Part shown: piece by piece, positions 23,076 to 38,000 of the stretch
How the letters are laid out: each line of letters begins with the position of its first letter
Numbering within the stretch: position 1 is the stretch's first letter
Source of the DNA: Escallonia rubra
Lineage: Eukaryota; Streptophyta; Magnoliopsida; Escalloniales; Escalloniaceae
Direction of reading: 5' to 3'
NCBI GenBank assembly: GCA_033065855.1
Contig: JAVXUO010001376.1
Span: 620,001-684,000, forward strand
Length of the DNA: 64,000 nt
Position numbers and translations under genes: made by a program
The notes under the pieces: generated by a model
Databases searched by the model: none
Seen by the model: only the letters and a program-made list of their open reading frames with translations
Told to the model about the DNA's origin: nothing

Positions 23076-26025
23076 CAAGCTGAGGTAAGTTTTCTTCTTG
23101 ACAAAGAAAGCTTGCAGTCTAAGAGACTGACGACTACAAGATGTTGCAGCTTGTATAACCATGAAGTTATGCTTTAACATTTCTAATGCACATTATGAGG
23201 CATTTGAAGAGTCAAATGAGTATCTTCTTGTTACGTGTCTATACCACTTAGTCTTGAAGAATCTCATGGATTGACAATTTTTTAGTTTCTTTTAAAAGAC
23301 TGGCTATTAAGAAACGAAAAGTCAACCTTTCCATACATGCTTTACTTTGAAGCTTGACTAGCATCGTTATGTTCACCGTTAAAGCCACCCGTATGTTGGT
23401 AAAGCAGTTGTGGTCTAAATGGGTGCCTTCAGTCACAAACTGCCCCATATGACAGTAAGTGCTTTTATGATTAGATTCGACGGATGCATATGGATTCGGC
23501 CATCTGTTACTGACACCAAAACTCATCCTAAAGAGGATGTGGCACAGATGTTCTTTAGCTGAATATGTACCAAGTAATTAACGCTTTCGTATTTCGTAAT
23601 CAATAGAAGTGTGACTCTTCTGCTTTGCAATGGGTTACTGAGATAACCTTTACCAAAATCTGGTTAATGATAGGATACGGCATGCAGACACAAAAGAGGC
23701 AAAGGCAGAAGGCTTGCATGGTGATGGGAACCAAACCAAGGTAATTTCGAGGAAAAAATACGGTATGAAGAAGGAAATGTCTCCCTTTTCGGTTGATAAT
23801 ACGATCAAATTAACTCAGGTGGGATAGTTTACGTTACATGTCTTGAAATTACTCTTAAGCATCAGTGAGTACTAAAACTCCCTTGTATTCCAAACCAAAC
23901 TGCCTCCTTACCAAGGTTAATCTAATATGTAAATTTTGTGAAAAGTCTCAAGTGGTCATGTGGATTGTTTTTAGCTTGAGTTCCTTCACTGTTTCTATTC
24001 TGTTATTTGCCCCCAAGAATTATAAACTCCCATCTGCTGATACTCTGCACAGTGCATGTAACTGAGAATAGATTTCAAGAGATGGATAGTTGAGCAAAAT
24101 GCTGCACCTGAGCAAAGTTGAGGTTCATTTAGAGGAACCTGCGCAAGATTGACATCTTTAGTTACGTATTGCGGGCAGTTTCGCATTGCTAATGCTATAG
24201 TCACTTTTACAATTGATTATGGTAAAATAATTCTTGCTGTTGGAGATCCAAAACGTGAAATCACTTGTTGACAAACACTCGTTCTTCTGCTTTTGGAGAC
24301 TAAAAGCACTTGCGCGGATCCCAAAAGCACCTTGCCGATAGTTCTTGCAAAGGAGGTCAACTTCGAGTAATGTTGGAACCCAGCACCCTAAACTCTTTAA
24401 TTGATGCTCAGTTTACCAATTGACAGGAAAACAATTTTTTAAATGACTGTCATCATGTTAGGGCAAGAACATAATGTCTTACCTACAAGGTTAGCCTATA
24501 GACAGCATAGTCACAGTAAGCTGTATAACTACAGTGCCTAAATGGAAAGTATGCAGTGCTAATATGGCAGTCACAGTAAGCCTACTGCACTAATCTCCTC
24601 CATCCCTTCATCTAGCTAGCATGGATCAAGTGAATTAACAGGGTTATACGCTTCAGATTGTGCCTAGAGGCCCTGAAAGAGATTTTTGTTGTGACGAACC
24701 CTAAGAGACGGCGTCCAAATTTCGTGAATAGAGATACCCACTCCAGCTTCCAAACAAAGGAAACTGAATTTGCATATACATAAAAGGAGTAATACTTGAG
24801 CTTGAGGAGAGATTGTAGGTAAGAACGTATTTCAAGATATGAAGGGGTCATTCCATTGCATTGGGTTCCGGCATGAGAGGTGACTAATTTGATTTCTTTG
24901 CGAGGCAGCTTGGAAGAACACAGATTCTGAGGCTCCTTTTTATTGAACAATGGTTGCTTTGGGATCAAAGGGCAATCGTCTAAAAATCAAGAGTCTCGTG
25001 GCACGGGTTAACCTTCTTGTACACGATCCGGGCTACGAGCCACTTCATAAAAGGTGTCTATCACAGCTCAAGTCCACCACAGCTTAACCACAGCACAATA
25101 TCACCCTTAAAAGGACTAGCTAAATAGATACTTATGACAAGACCTAACCATATTGATCTCGCCAACGGAAAAAAAAAAAAGACGAGTGGGAGTTCTGCTG
25201 TGATAGCAGGATAGGCAAACCATGCAGAGGAATAATTGAATTTTAAGGGGAATGTCGAGCCCCGGAAGTGTCCACATTCTTGGGAAGTCAACCTTGATAA
25301 GTGGAATCCGAGGCTGGTTTGTGTGGTACAAGCCAGCCTATACACAACATATCGGCCATTGCCATGTTAGCCATATTCATCAAATTCAAAAAACAAAATC
25401 ACGTCCAAAAAATATATTACATCATCAGTAGCTCTTTTTGGTAAAGAAACAATCTTATTAATAAGAATATAATATTGTTACAAGACATCATTACAACATC
25501 AAGCAAAACAGCGCCTTAGAGCCATCAAGCCCATCATATAAACACTTGGGATGCATTCGCAAGACCAAAAATTCATCAGCGAAGCACACCCTCCATAGAT
25601 GCAAGATCAAACCGAAAAACAGTATGTCACTTTAAACTCCTAAAAGCTTTACTGATGCAGCTACTCACCAGCCACCACACCACCAAGATACCCTACTCCT
25701 ACTCCTACTAATTCAGCAACCACTAATCGGGAACAAAAAAGTTTAATCTTTTTGCCCTCCTTTTTCCCCTTTTCTTTTTGTCCAAAATGCGGGCATCTCC
25801 TGCCTAACATATACATTAAGGGGAAAACATAAAAGGGCAAAAAGTACTATCAAAGGCAAATCCTTCAAAATATGCCTATACCTAATTCTATCATCTTTCT
25901 TTGTTTTTCCTTCATTTTCTGTCTAATCCTATGTCAATCATTCACCTGCTCTAAAAGAGAACCCCATTGAAAGATCAAAATGAGCAAAAAATTGCGTTAA
26001 TTAGGATGATGTTGCTTGACGAGTA
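23076..26025. other. Convergent 3' flanks of GATC and the glycine-rich gene
   Basis: Contains the 3' untranslated regions of two convergent genes. At 25066-25135 there is a degenerate copy of the sequence that forms the tandem array at 35876-36600 (shared words such as CAAGTCCAC and AAAAGGACTAGCTAA). At about 25430-25490 the minus strand ends in TTATTAATAAGATTG and ACCAAAAAG, resembling plant LINE 3' tails. Nothing else can be supported. Confidence 0.5.
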
Positions 26026-29000
26026 TCATGACTGCCAAAACACCTCAAAATCTTTACTGTACAACGAACGATCTTGAATCTCCAGGTTCGCTACGTGCCA
26101 ATTGATGAGCCGGGACTGGATACATTTACATAAAACATGTGCAGCTGGAAATATCCACCATTCACTTTCGTCCCTGCACTCAAGCAACCACACAACAACA
26201 GAAGGTTTAACGTTATTAATATGATACCGTTGCATAATTGCCATATGTTCCCAGAAGAATTCTCACATGTTCCACGGCTGAAAGTTAGGTAGTTTTTTCC
26301 TCGACTGTGTGTTGTAGTGTATATACCCACAAATAAATGCAACCGCCTGGTATGAATATAAACTCACACATCAATATCTACAGAGGAGAAACAGATGAAA
26401 TCCAGAAAGAAAAACAAAGGGCAACTAAGTGGAAAAGAAGGATCAGAAGATTTTTGTACATGTACTTAATATAGGGGATAGACGTAGGAACTTACAACAT
26501 TTATCAAGGATGTGAGATTCCACAAGGCATAAATACGTGCTAGTCCTGCAGAACGCCTGGGTCCATGACTAAATAGAGCATTGATTCCAGCGGGGAAGGG
26601 AAGTAAAATGCCAAACGGTAGAATAAACAAAACAAGAAAGACATCTGCCAGTGAAATTGAATACAACTGCAGCAAAGTAAGCAAGACTAAGCTAAAGTCT
26701 CCTAGAAGTAGAATGGAAATGACCAGTCCAACAAGATCCTGCAGCAAACCATAATGACAATCAGAGTGTATATTTGCACCAGAGAAATCGCAACAGCTTT
26801 AACTAGATAATGGGTATGTGTCTGTAGAGTGAGTGTGCGATACCTGGTGACCAACAGGTTTAGTGTTATGAATTATGAAAGAGATGGGGAAGTATATATC
26901 TCTCTTTTCCTCGAGCATCTTTAAGTTGTTAGTGTCCAAAACTCCATAGACCTTCCTCCTAATATGGTTTTCCGCGTATGTGTAGGTTTGATTTAATGGT
27001 GCCTCTTCTCCCAAATGGCCAGCCAGATATTCTCTACAAACGACATATACAGGGAGAGAAAAAAGGTTATCATTTAGGGGCAACGGATGATAAAATGCAT
27101 TAAACTGTGCCTATCAGAAAATAAGAACATTAAACAAGTGAGCTAGCATCAAAGATGACTTGAGATTGCAAGGCAATAAATTATCAAGATAGAAAAAGAT
27201 ACACCAAAAAGACCTGAAATGCCTTTTGCTTTTCTTCCTCTATCTTTACTGCAGCAAGCTACCAGACTATGAAATTTTAATGCGGTAGTGGTTTTGGTAT
27301 TGGGGGATTTAAAATTTTCTTCTACAAATTGAGAACCACAAAAAACAATATATTGAAGAAAGCACTGTCTACGTCATAACAGATTTATCTGATGGACTTG
27401 CATTACATTTACTTCACCAGAACTAATTGATGTATCGAAAGATGCAGACAAGCTTTTTATATATCTTGACTTTCTTTTCCCACTGAATGGTCAGAGCCGT
27501 ATATATGAGAATATCCATATTAAATGAATGTGGTACATCCACGCCCTTTTTTACAGTATCCTCACCATTTAACGCTAAAAGCTAAAGAAATTTCACTAAT
27601 AAATAAATTTATCCACTAGATTATAGATCATTACCGTGGCAGTCCCTCGCTTCGAATTGCTTCATCAATACTTCCAAATGGCATACATTCAGTTTCTTCA
27701 ACAGCATGTACCAAAAGACCATATTGATAGTAGCCACCACTGGTGGCTTGAAACCAGCCAAGATCAATCCGTATACCATAGACCCGCAAAGCAGGATTTG
27801 CATAAGATTCAAGCCATCTAATAACAGGGTGAAGCATTGTTCTGAGGCAACCCCGACGTACCAAGCGCAACTGCGCATTCATACCAGCTACAAACCGGTA
27901 CCAAGTCGTTGGCGGGAGTGACTGAAAGTACAAAAATTTATCTCAACATATCCAAAGAAACAATGTAAAGGGAAAGGTTTAATTCACTAAATGAAGTCAT
28001 ATCATGATCTGGGGTAAAGGTTATTGATGTCATGCAGCAAACCTGACTCATGAGGCTGGTGATGATATTATCACTGTGAAGTGAGAATGGAGCCATGTAA
28101 CTTCCATCACCTCCAAACAGCAAACACAATGGAAATCTTTGATGAAGACGAGGAGGAAGATCAATTCTCTTCTCATCCCCACCAAGAAAAAAGTCCACGT
28201 ACGCAAGCATCAGATCAGTAGTTGCGGCTAACTACAGAAACAAAGGCCAACAATTATAAGCTTGGAAACTTTACTGAGATCCATTGCTACATAAAATGCT
28301 TCACTTAAAGTAGCTTGCAACAGAAAGGCATACTTTTTTTTTTTAAAAATAAACCTTGCGACAGAAAGGCATATTAATTACGTTACAGTAACAAATATAT
28401 ACAACTAAGAGGGGGGGAAAACATTTCGAATATCAAGTCAGTATGCAATTTGAATAGGGAAATGTAGGACATAGAAGAGGCTGAAAACAATAGCATATCA
28501 CTTCTATTCCTTTCCCCCACCCTCTCTTTTCACCCAAAACATATTACTACTTCATGCAAATATTTTCTTATGTTTTTTGTATCTGTGACAATTAGCAATC
28601 ACAGATATTCTGGACAGTATGCAACTAGGAAAACAATTAGTCAGGATTTCTCGAACAACTAAAGACTTATTTCAGAAATCAAGAAAACGCTATGATTTGC
28701 ATGTATGCTTTTATTTCTTCTTTCTACTATCCTATTTCTCCGCCTTCGTTAATTATTCAGTAGAATTTCGTCCAAGGTTCCCGAAAAAGGAAAGGTAAAC
28801 GATTATGACAGAACAAATAGACGGGTGTATCAAAAACTCTTGAGCACCACTTGCTAAGTTCAAAGGGAACCCATATAGTCAGCAGAGTTTTACAAACAGT
28901 GCAGCAAAAATGAAAATACAAATAACTAAACTACGCCACAGATTAAGAAGCCATATGTATTCGTGACTGTTGGATACCACATATTCTACATAAAAAAGCT

Positions 29001-32000
29001 TGCAAAACCTAACCTTTAACCCTTCATAGAGAGCACGCGAGCGACAAGAGCGTAAGCAAGCATGGTCATACTCTGACCTGACAAACTCACGGAGTCTTTG
29101 TAACTTCATTCTCCGTCTCCATTGTTGCCATGAGTATGCAAGAGGATATGCAAGAACACAAAGAATACCGTAGGTAGATCCCTCCCACCAATGATAAGAA
29201 GCTATAGCGTTAATGTCTTCCACAAATTGATTGAATGCACCCTCATACCTGCCAATGCAATTATAACTAATAAGAGAATTTCCGAGACAATAGGCCATGT
29301 AGATATCAACAAAATGACAAAACATGCAGGGAGCAAGCAAATATCTGATATTCTAACAAACAAACAGAAAGGTGCCACAACTGCCAATAATTACTCACTG
29401 TGCCCGTGGGGGGGGGGGGGTATGGGGGAAGACTTACACAATTTGTTTTACTTGTTCTGGAGGTGTGCGAGGGAGATGCCAAGGCTCACTGAATGTATTG
29501 GGACCCATAAAGTATATTCTATGCACATGACCCTGGGATTCCTCAACTCTGTTCGTTTCCAAAACCTAAAAGTTAGAGCACGTCAAACTCATATAGTTAG
29601 TGAAAACCACTAATACCAAGAAAAGCAAAAGGACTAAAGATAAATCTCATTAATCTAAGTCAGCATGCTGAAGAGATTTTGAAAAGTCAAGAGCATTAAA
29701 AACCTCGTTCAGTGACTCCAGGAAGGGAAATGAGTGATCTATTTGAGAGCCCTGCTGCGTTGGTGCAGGGCCAGGTAGCTCATCAATCCCAACGAATTTT
29801 ATCCGTGCAACACTCAGCACCAATGCCAACAGGATGAGGAGACCAAAAAGAAGAAGACAAAACAACCACGGCCCACCGAACGTGTATATCAACTCCTCGA
29901 GAGCCGTATAACAATGTGGCATGTGATATCTGTCTGAAATGCAGCTGTAAGGACAAGGTGTTTCAGCAATACCACCTGTTAAGAGGGCGAGACGAAGATT
30001 TACAAACTTTATCAACTAAAAACAGGAATTAATGAGCAGAAGAAGAGAGTGGTATCTGGAAAAACAAAAGAAGAAAAACTGTGGATCGGACGCGCCGGCA
30101 ATACTTCGGCAATAACAAACATGTCATACTTTTATAAAATTTGCAAAAGAATGGCACTGAAGTGTAGAGATACCTCGGACAGCAATAAAAACAGCACGAC
30201 GTGGAAGTTCATAAGCTGGGCATTGGTAACAAAGAGCTCTATCAGATCCTGAAACATTCTTGTAAGTGCCGACCGGACATTCCTGTAGAAACTCGAGCCA
30301 AATATAAAATCAGGATTACTGAGTAGTAACAATATCATGGTGCTTTCAAAATCTTGGGACTTTGGAAGTATTATTCAGGTGCATCCAAACATTTCACCGC
30401 ATGAAACAACAATAATATTCTCAAAATCTCCTGAGCCGCATGAAACAGCAGGAATGTTCTTCTGTTCAAGTTCATTGAAGTTCCAAATGATGTTTAAGCT
30501 TCAAATGATAGAAGTTGAAATGGCTTAAAAAATAAATTGACATCTAGAACCTGAAGGGATAACACTTGCAGTAAACAAATAGTCCAAAATTCTAGACGAC
30601 ATTGAATATATTAGAATGAAACAAACTAAGAACCTACCTCACAGAATATACCATAAAGCCCTTTTGGACAGGCTTTTCCAGTAATAGTTCCATTTTCCCC
30701 TGCCCCGTCCAGCTTTCCACCCAGCCCTCCCCTATAACCATAGCAGACAGCATTAAATGTTGCAAAAAAAAGAGCAACTAGTAAACACTAACACTGGATA
30801 TTCAAATAGAGAAAAAGGAAAAGAACAAAAATTACAACTTTTAGAAATAACTTTAGTAGCTACAATAAAATAGTTTGGATCCTTCAAATACTCCTTCCCT
30901 ACTTGTCGAAATGAAATTTGCCTCGAGGACCAAGATCATGAATATCAAAATCAAGAGCAAAAGATTTGTTTATTGCAAGAAAAGTAAAAGGTAAACATAC
31001 TTAATTCAATCATGCCATACTCAAAGTATTTATGCAAACGCATAGGCTGATTTAAGGTGCTTGCCAAATTTCCTTCCTTCCTTTCTCTTTTCAAATTTAC
31101 ACAAAACAGTATTCATATGTTTTGGGGCTATACAAACCTAAAAGAAATTATTTACATGTTTTCTCTCACAGAGTATGACTCTAATCCATCACAACAGGAA
31201 GTTCTACACCTTTGCATATCACCAATTAATATTACCACTAAAAGAAAGTACTGCAGGAAGTACTTCCACCACCCAGGAATTTTATCATGTTTGACAAGCA
31301 TAATGTTCCAGGAAGAACATTGAATACTTCTCAGCTCGTATCAATAAGTCTATTAGCAGTGCATTGACCAAGCAAGACACTCGACGTTATTTTTCTGAAT
31401 GGCAATCTTTACCAAAAATTATGAACATCTGAAAGGTGAAAAAGCTCACCTTAATCAGAAGACGTGATTAAATACCTGAGAAGTTTCTTACATTGTGACT
31501 TTCAAAGCCTACTTTTAGTTAATCATGGGGTTGATCAAATTAAAATGAAGAACTGAGGCGAGATAACAACGCTGTAGCCCATATTCAATGTTATTCACAA
31601 GTAACATTGTTTCAATTGACTAGAGTAGTTTAAGATTATATGAAACTACAGTCGGACTAAACGTTAATTTAGAGTGATGAAGTAATTTAAAATCCCGAGG
31701 CTTCAGGTTAAGCAGGACCAAGAAATAGTGCCTCACTGAGGCAAGCAATGTACTATGCTTCAACATGTTGAGCAACTAAGAAAAGCCGATAAACTTGAGA
31801 TGAGTGTAACAGAAAGGTTAATGCCTAGGCCATACAAGGAGAAGTAGAATAAGACACAAGGATATTCGCTACAAAATGATCACTTGAGATGGTTTGGTCA
31901 TATCCAACGTAGGCCTTCAAATACCCATTTAAGATGCTGCGATTTGTGTCAAGTTTATAGGGTAAAACGAGGTAGAGGTAGACCTAGGATAACTTGGGGA

Positions 32001-35000
32001 GAGGTACTGGAAAAAGGCAATCACAACGAATTTATCAGGGGGAATTGAAAAAAAGGATTCGCGTAGCCGAGCCAACTAGTTTGGGACAAAGGTGTATCTA
32101 TCTTATATATCATATATGGGGACTGATCCACTAGTAACGCCGGGAAAGCCCCGTCTTTGGGCTGCTCTGGGACTGCCATTGGATTGTCAAGATCTTTTGT
32201 TTTAAGAAAAGCTTCGACCAACCGCTCGTCTTTGGAGGGGATAGTGTCCTTGAGGCTCTACTACCTAATCTCAACTTTCTTTTATCGGCAGGAGAACTGA
32301 GAAGAGTGATGAGAAGAGACTTAATGCCGCCACTGCCCGATGCTTATGCTGTAATTGTCCCTTCCCAAAGCTGATACCAACATTACTGGACAGAGTGTGA
32401 CACTGCCAACAACCCCCATCCACCAAATTTTCCCCGGCCGCTAGCAGTCCATCGTTGCAGAAAATTCACCAACGCCGCCACCTTTTCTCACTAATACCGT
32501 CGCCGCCATCAACCCTTGTCGAGGCTGCCACCTTTCCTCGCTGATCCCGCCACTGAGTTCTCTGAAGAAAGATGAGGGATCTACTTTTTCTGACTTTTCT
32601 TTTTTCAGATCAATTACCTGATTGTTCTACAATAACCGTTTTTTCAGATTAAATTTCTTTAACTTTAATTGCTTTTAGCATATTATTATTCCGATTAGAT
32701 CTTCGTTAATTGAGTTTAGTTCCAAGGGTGGTCTATTTTATACTTATGTTCTCAATTATTGAGAAAACTGTAATTGATATGATAAATGGATTTGGTGATG
32801 AATGTTATACATGATTGAAGGGAGATGGCTGATTGAGTTTTGAATGGAGATAGGGCGAAGAAGGGATTTGGTGATGTTTAACTGTGGCACAATCCGGAAA
32901 AACCTTGTAATGGACAAAGTTTATGGGAATGGAAAAGCTTTTGGCATAGCTACTCTTTGTAGCGGTTCGGCAATTTCTTTTTCAAAAAAAAAGACAAAAG
33001 AAAGGGCAAATAAGCGTAGTTTGGGAATAAACACCAACTGCTACTCCTAGTAGCGGTTGGTGTGATGTTTGAGAAAAAAATGATCAGGACTGTCCAATTC
33101 ATGACGTGGACAGTCCAAATCAGCTAGAAATAGAGGGGCTTTCCCCTGCGCTAGCTGTGGATCAAGCCCCATCATGTGTCTGTGTGTGTCCGTATGTGGT
33201 GTGTGTCTTCTAGTAAAGTTCATGTGCTTTGCACCTAAAATAGTGAATTTTGAGAAAGATAAAGATTATCATTCTCTTGACTAAGAATTTCGTCTATTGC
33301 AACCACAATAAAGATAAATGTCAAAGGTGGTTAAGAACTAAGAAAAATAAATATCTAAAGGACCCACAACAAACAAACTCACGTAGTGTGCTTGCGCACT
33401 TGTACAGTTTGGTGCTACTTTCAGTTAAAAGGTCTACTTTTACCACAAAATGGTCGCAATTCCCTCTGCTCCTCCTCTACTCTGACCTCAAGATTTACAA
33501 ATGTTCGTAAAGTGCAGCTATATAACTGCTCTATGCTTAATATTGATTTTAGCTTTGGTCTGTGAGCTTTCAAAAACATGAAACAGAAAAAACTACATAC
33601 AATCTCAGTTAAGAAATATTACACAACCAAATTCATCTTCAAATTCTCATCATTTATAATGAGCCAGTAGCCAATTCCTCTTCATCCTTGTCTTTTTTTA
33701 AAACCAATACACAAATGTACATTGGAGTGCTCTAGAAAAAGTAATCGAATTTTTCACCATCTACACTTGTATAATTATTAGTTTTTAAGACAGTTAAATT
33801 AATTAAGATGCACCAGAGGGATTTGGCTTATAAAACTAAGTAGAAGATATTCAATATAGCAAACCACATACGATAAACTACACAATGCAAAGATATGCAT
33901 CATAGGTGCTTGGCTTGGAAACCCCTTGATCGCACCAAGGAAGCGACTATGCATCAAAGACACAGAATTGATCATTCATGTGTCAAATTTTTTATCACTG
34001 GAGTTTCATAGGTAGCAAAAACTAAAAACTAGATTCCTTCTTGGAAAGTGGATCCTGGAACACAATTTTAGCATCAACATATACCGTGCTACATCTTGAG
34101 ATGTAACTGTACTCTAGTCAGCTTCTTAATTAGTATGTCACACTAATTCACGCAAGGCAAGACTATTTAACACACCTATAATGCTAAGTCCAAGACAACG
34201 TTCAAAGGAGAAAACTTATTTGGTTGTTAGGATTTCATAGGAAAAGCTAACACGTGAAGGAGAAGAAGAACAACAACAATAAGAGGTGAATGCTGCAGCG
34301 TAGCATCTAGTGACCACAGCCTCATCAACTTGTAAGCTTTACAGGGTCTTAACACTCAGTTATTATGGACAGATTAAGGATAGGCTCACTCTTGCTCGTT
34401 TGGCACACTAATGAGATAGGTACACTTTATAGTTTTTCTCAATTTTGTTGATTTTTCTGATGTCATCTTCAGAACAACATTTGTTATATAACCAGACCTT
34501 CGCCTTTCCCAAATCTCTATCCTCAATCACCTCGTCAGTCCTGGGTGATGTCAGCCTAAGAGCAATATTTGTTAGTAGGCACACTTTTAGCCTTTTTTTT
34601 TCTAGTTCTTTCCCCCTGGCCCATCTTTAATTTGTTATAAGCACCACCATAGCCCTAGATGGTAATTCTTGTAAGTGACATAATGCAATTGACGTTTATA
34701 AAAACGATCACTATTCTAGGGAATATTACCCAAGTATGACTTCTCACTCTCTCCCTAGAATACCATGGACAAAGGCTTCTTGAAGCTTGTGTATATGGCA
34801 GAAATATTCACCGCGTCGATAGACAACTGTTACATGGCCTTGTACAATTGTGAGCTTGCATTAGCGAGTTACATTATTGTCTCCATAAACCAAATGTAGC
34901 AGGATATTTAAATTTTCTTTCATTGTCAATTATCATTGCAGTTGGAAACAATTTTTCTTTTTTGCGCAAGAGGGGTAGGCGGGGATTAAATGGATCAACA

Positions 35001-38000
35001 ATACAAGATTATCCCGAAAGAACTAATGATGGAGATTTGAAGTAATTCGAGCAAACATGTGAAATTCTAAACTAAGTATTTAGTTATTATCATGCTTGTT
35101 TTAATATACTATCAAACTAATCGGACTTGTTCATAGGTACTCAAATAAGAACAAACAATCTAGATCACGAGCTAATTTGTATCTATGGTGATACTTGTTT
35201 TGCTAGGTTTATGGGTACTGCTACTCCCAAATTTTGCTAATAGGATTCAAATAAATGAAGGAGTGAGAAAATGGAATCTTGATACCATGGTTGGTGGTTA
35301 TAAGCATTGCCCTTAATGGGATCTAAGCACAGGATCTAAGTCAGTAAAGGATGGGTCTCTGATGTTCGCTTATTAGGAAGGTAGATTTGCACTAGTTGTG
35401 TCCTAAAGTTGCTGTATTTAATCAAGTTTTCGCATTTATCGATTTTATATTATTTTTTTAAGTCAAGCTTTATATATCGCTATAATAAATTTATTCTTTG
35501 TGGAGAAATTTGCTACCAAGATGCAATCAGAATTCATCTACAATTCCAGCTAAGGATAACTTGGTTCTGTGCAACTTGTTAGCATGTGAAAATTCGATAA
35601 CTTGGTTTCTGAAAGTTGTTTGTGTGTCAAACCTATACAACACATGGCAAAACACCATATTAAAAGGCAAAAACAAACTTAATTTTAATAAAATCTAAAA
35701 CTCAAAAATATTGCCAAAGTCAAAAAACCGCCTTATTTTGAAAACAAACTCTTAAATTGAACAATGGGTACTTTGAGGAAATAGAGGTTTCTTCATTTAA
35801 TCCCTTATATGCTTTAATGTAGTATAGATATATGTGTCTATAAATATATGTATTTATGTTCGTCTAAATATGTAAGGACCCAACTCCACGGCCCCACCGC
35901 ATGGCGCTGCATCCCTCCTAAAAGGCTAGCCAAGTAGGTTTGTTCAAGTTCTTTGTTTAGTCTTTTAAGGCAAATCTCATATTATGCACACTTAATGTCC
36001 GCTATCACAATCTCCCCTCCTTAACTTACCTTGTCCACGGCCCAAATCTTCCCTTCTGACCATTATTGGACAATACTGACAACCCAATTGGATAGGTCAA
36101 ATTCGAGTATGGCATCGCGTGCGGATCTTCACCCGACACAAGTGCATAGCCCAGACTCTCACCATCAATAAACCGGTCCACAACCCCACCGGGGGCAATA
36201 CTTCCCTCAAAAGAGCTAGTCAATGTACGTACTTATGAGTTCATGGGTAGGGTCAAATCACATATCATCACTATGCCTTAGTGTCTTGCAAAGGCCCATC
36301 TCGACCTTGGTCACACGTAATGCAAAATGTTTCTCTATAGCCATTGTTTGATAATACGGACAAATGAATTTGGATCAACTGGATTTAAGTCTACCTTCAT
36401 GTCCCAACCTCTGGAAACTTGGCTGAATAGTCCAGCTTTCGAGAGTCAACTTTGATACCATCTGCTAGGACCCAAGTCCACTACCCCACCAGAGGGTGAT
36501 GCCTCCCTTGAAAGGGATAGCTAAGTAGGTACTCTTGAGTTCGTTGTTAGCATGGTCTTTTAAGGCAAATCTTATATCATCCCACATCCGGCATAGGACA
36601 TCAGAATATACATGTATATACATATGTTTGTATATACGCAATATGGTCTATAGAAAGATTGGTTAATCCAGTGCAATCTCTTCTAGGTCGAGGTATCAGA
36701 TCTAACGCCTACCGAGACCCGGACACCTTTGGACACGTGTCATGCAGCTTTTAGCGGTGTTCAAGTATTGATTATTTATTCTTATCGAACACCGTGTCAG
36801 ACACCTTATGCAGAAGTCTCCGACACCTACGGGACAAAACTGCAAATTTTTAAACTTAATTTGAGGTCCTGATAGGGAAAGTTGGGGTTGTACTATAAAT
36901 CGAAAGACTACTGCAAAGCCCAAAGGTAGAATGTATTCCAATATACTTCTGCCTAACTGAAAGGGAGATGGGGCTCTTCAACAAAGGCAATGTCATGTAG
37001 AACACGAAACTCCCAATCGATGAGCGTGTGCAGGGAAGAAGTTGATAATGGATATCCAGACAATAAACATGACAAGGCAATTGATGTTGATTAAATCTTG
37101 GGAGATGGAAGAGATGAAAGTCGTTTATCTTCTGCTTTTGGCTTGTTTTTACTGGATCTTGGACTACCGTATTATCTATAGTAACTTAATTTCCAGTATG
37201 ACTTTAATTTTATTTTATTAGTTGGTGTCTTACTTTTACATGAGGGCATAATGTGTTTGAAACTTTTATATACATGCCATACATAATATATACATACAGA
37301 TATATGGGTCCAAAATCTATTATTTGGAAATTGCAGTGTCCAATGTCCCCATCAATGTCGGTGTCGAACGAAGTGTTCGTGTCTGTGCTACTTAGTCTGC
37401 GGGTAATTGGGGAAGTTGAACTTTACAAGAGCAAAAATAAAAAAGAAACGGTGCTTATGGCTCTGATACAAAGTAAATTAGCCTACAGATTATAGGAGGA
37501 GACAAAAAAAAAAAGAGAAAGATCAGCCCATAGCACGAGAGAAAGAGGACGAATAAAATGACCTAAAGAAAGGACCTACGTCTAGCCTACATGCATACTT
37601 AACAACCTATCATAAAGATGGAGCTTGTGCTTTATCCCAGCACCTTCAACAAAGTTTTGCAGTATACCATTAGGCAATGTCAGGGAGCTGACACCTGATA
37701 GTAAGATATCAAACTTGTTACAGTGACGCCCAGTAGAGAAACAATTCATCCAGAACATGATAAACTTAAAGTCCATTGAAAGTAAAATTCAGGACAAACC
37801 AAATCATGCACCATATCATTTAAAACTAAAGATAGAAGAGGAGCCAGAAAAACTATCTAATTAATTGAAAGAAAAAAAAACTACTAACCCCGTATGGATG
37901 CTTCCCTTGACACTAGCTATTGGTTGGTATACATCTCCAGTTGGAATATCTGACCAATGCAAGTGAATACGTCCACCTCCACCTCCACCACTACCATAAG

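Noticed and set aside
29191-29613. 140-codon plus-strand frame
   Set aside because: Antisense to exons 15 and 16 of the glycine-rich gene.
35876-36600. CRISPR-like spaced repeats
   Set aside because: Copies are long, diverged and about 295 bases apart in plant intron DNA; this is a tandem repeat, not a CRISPR array.
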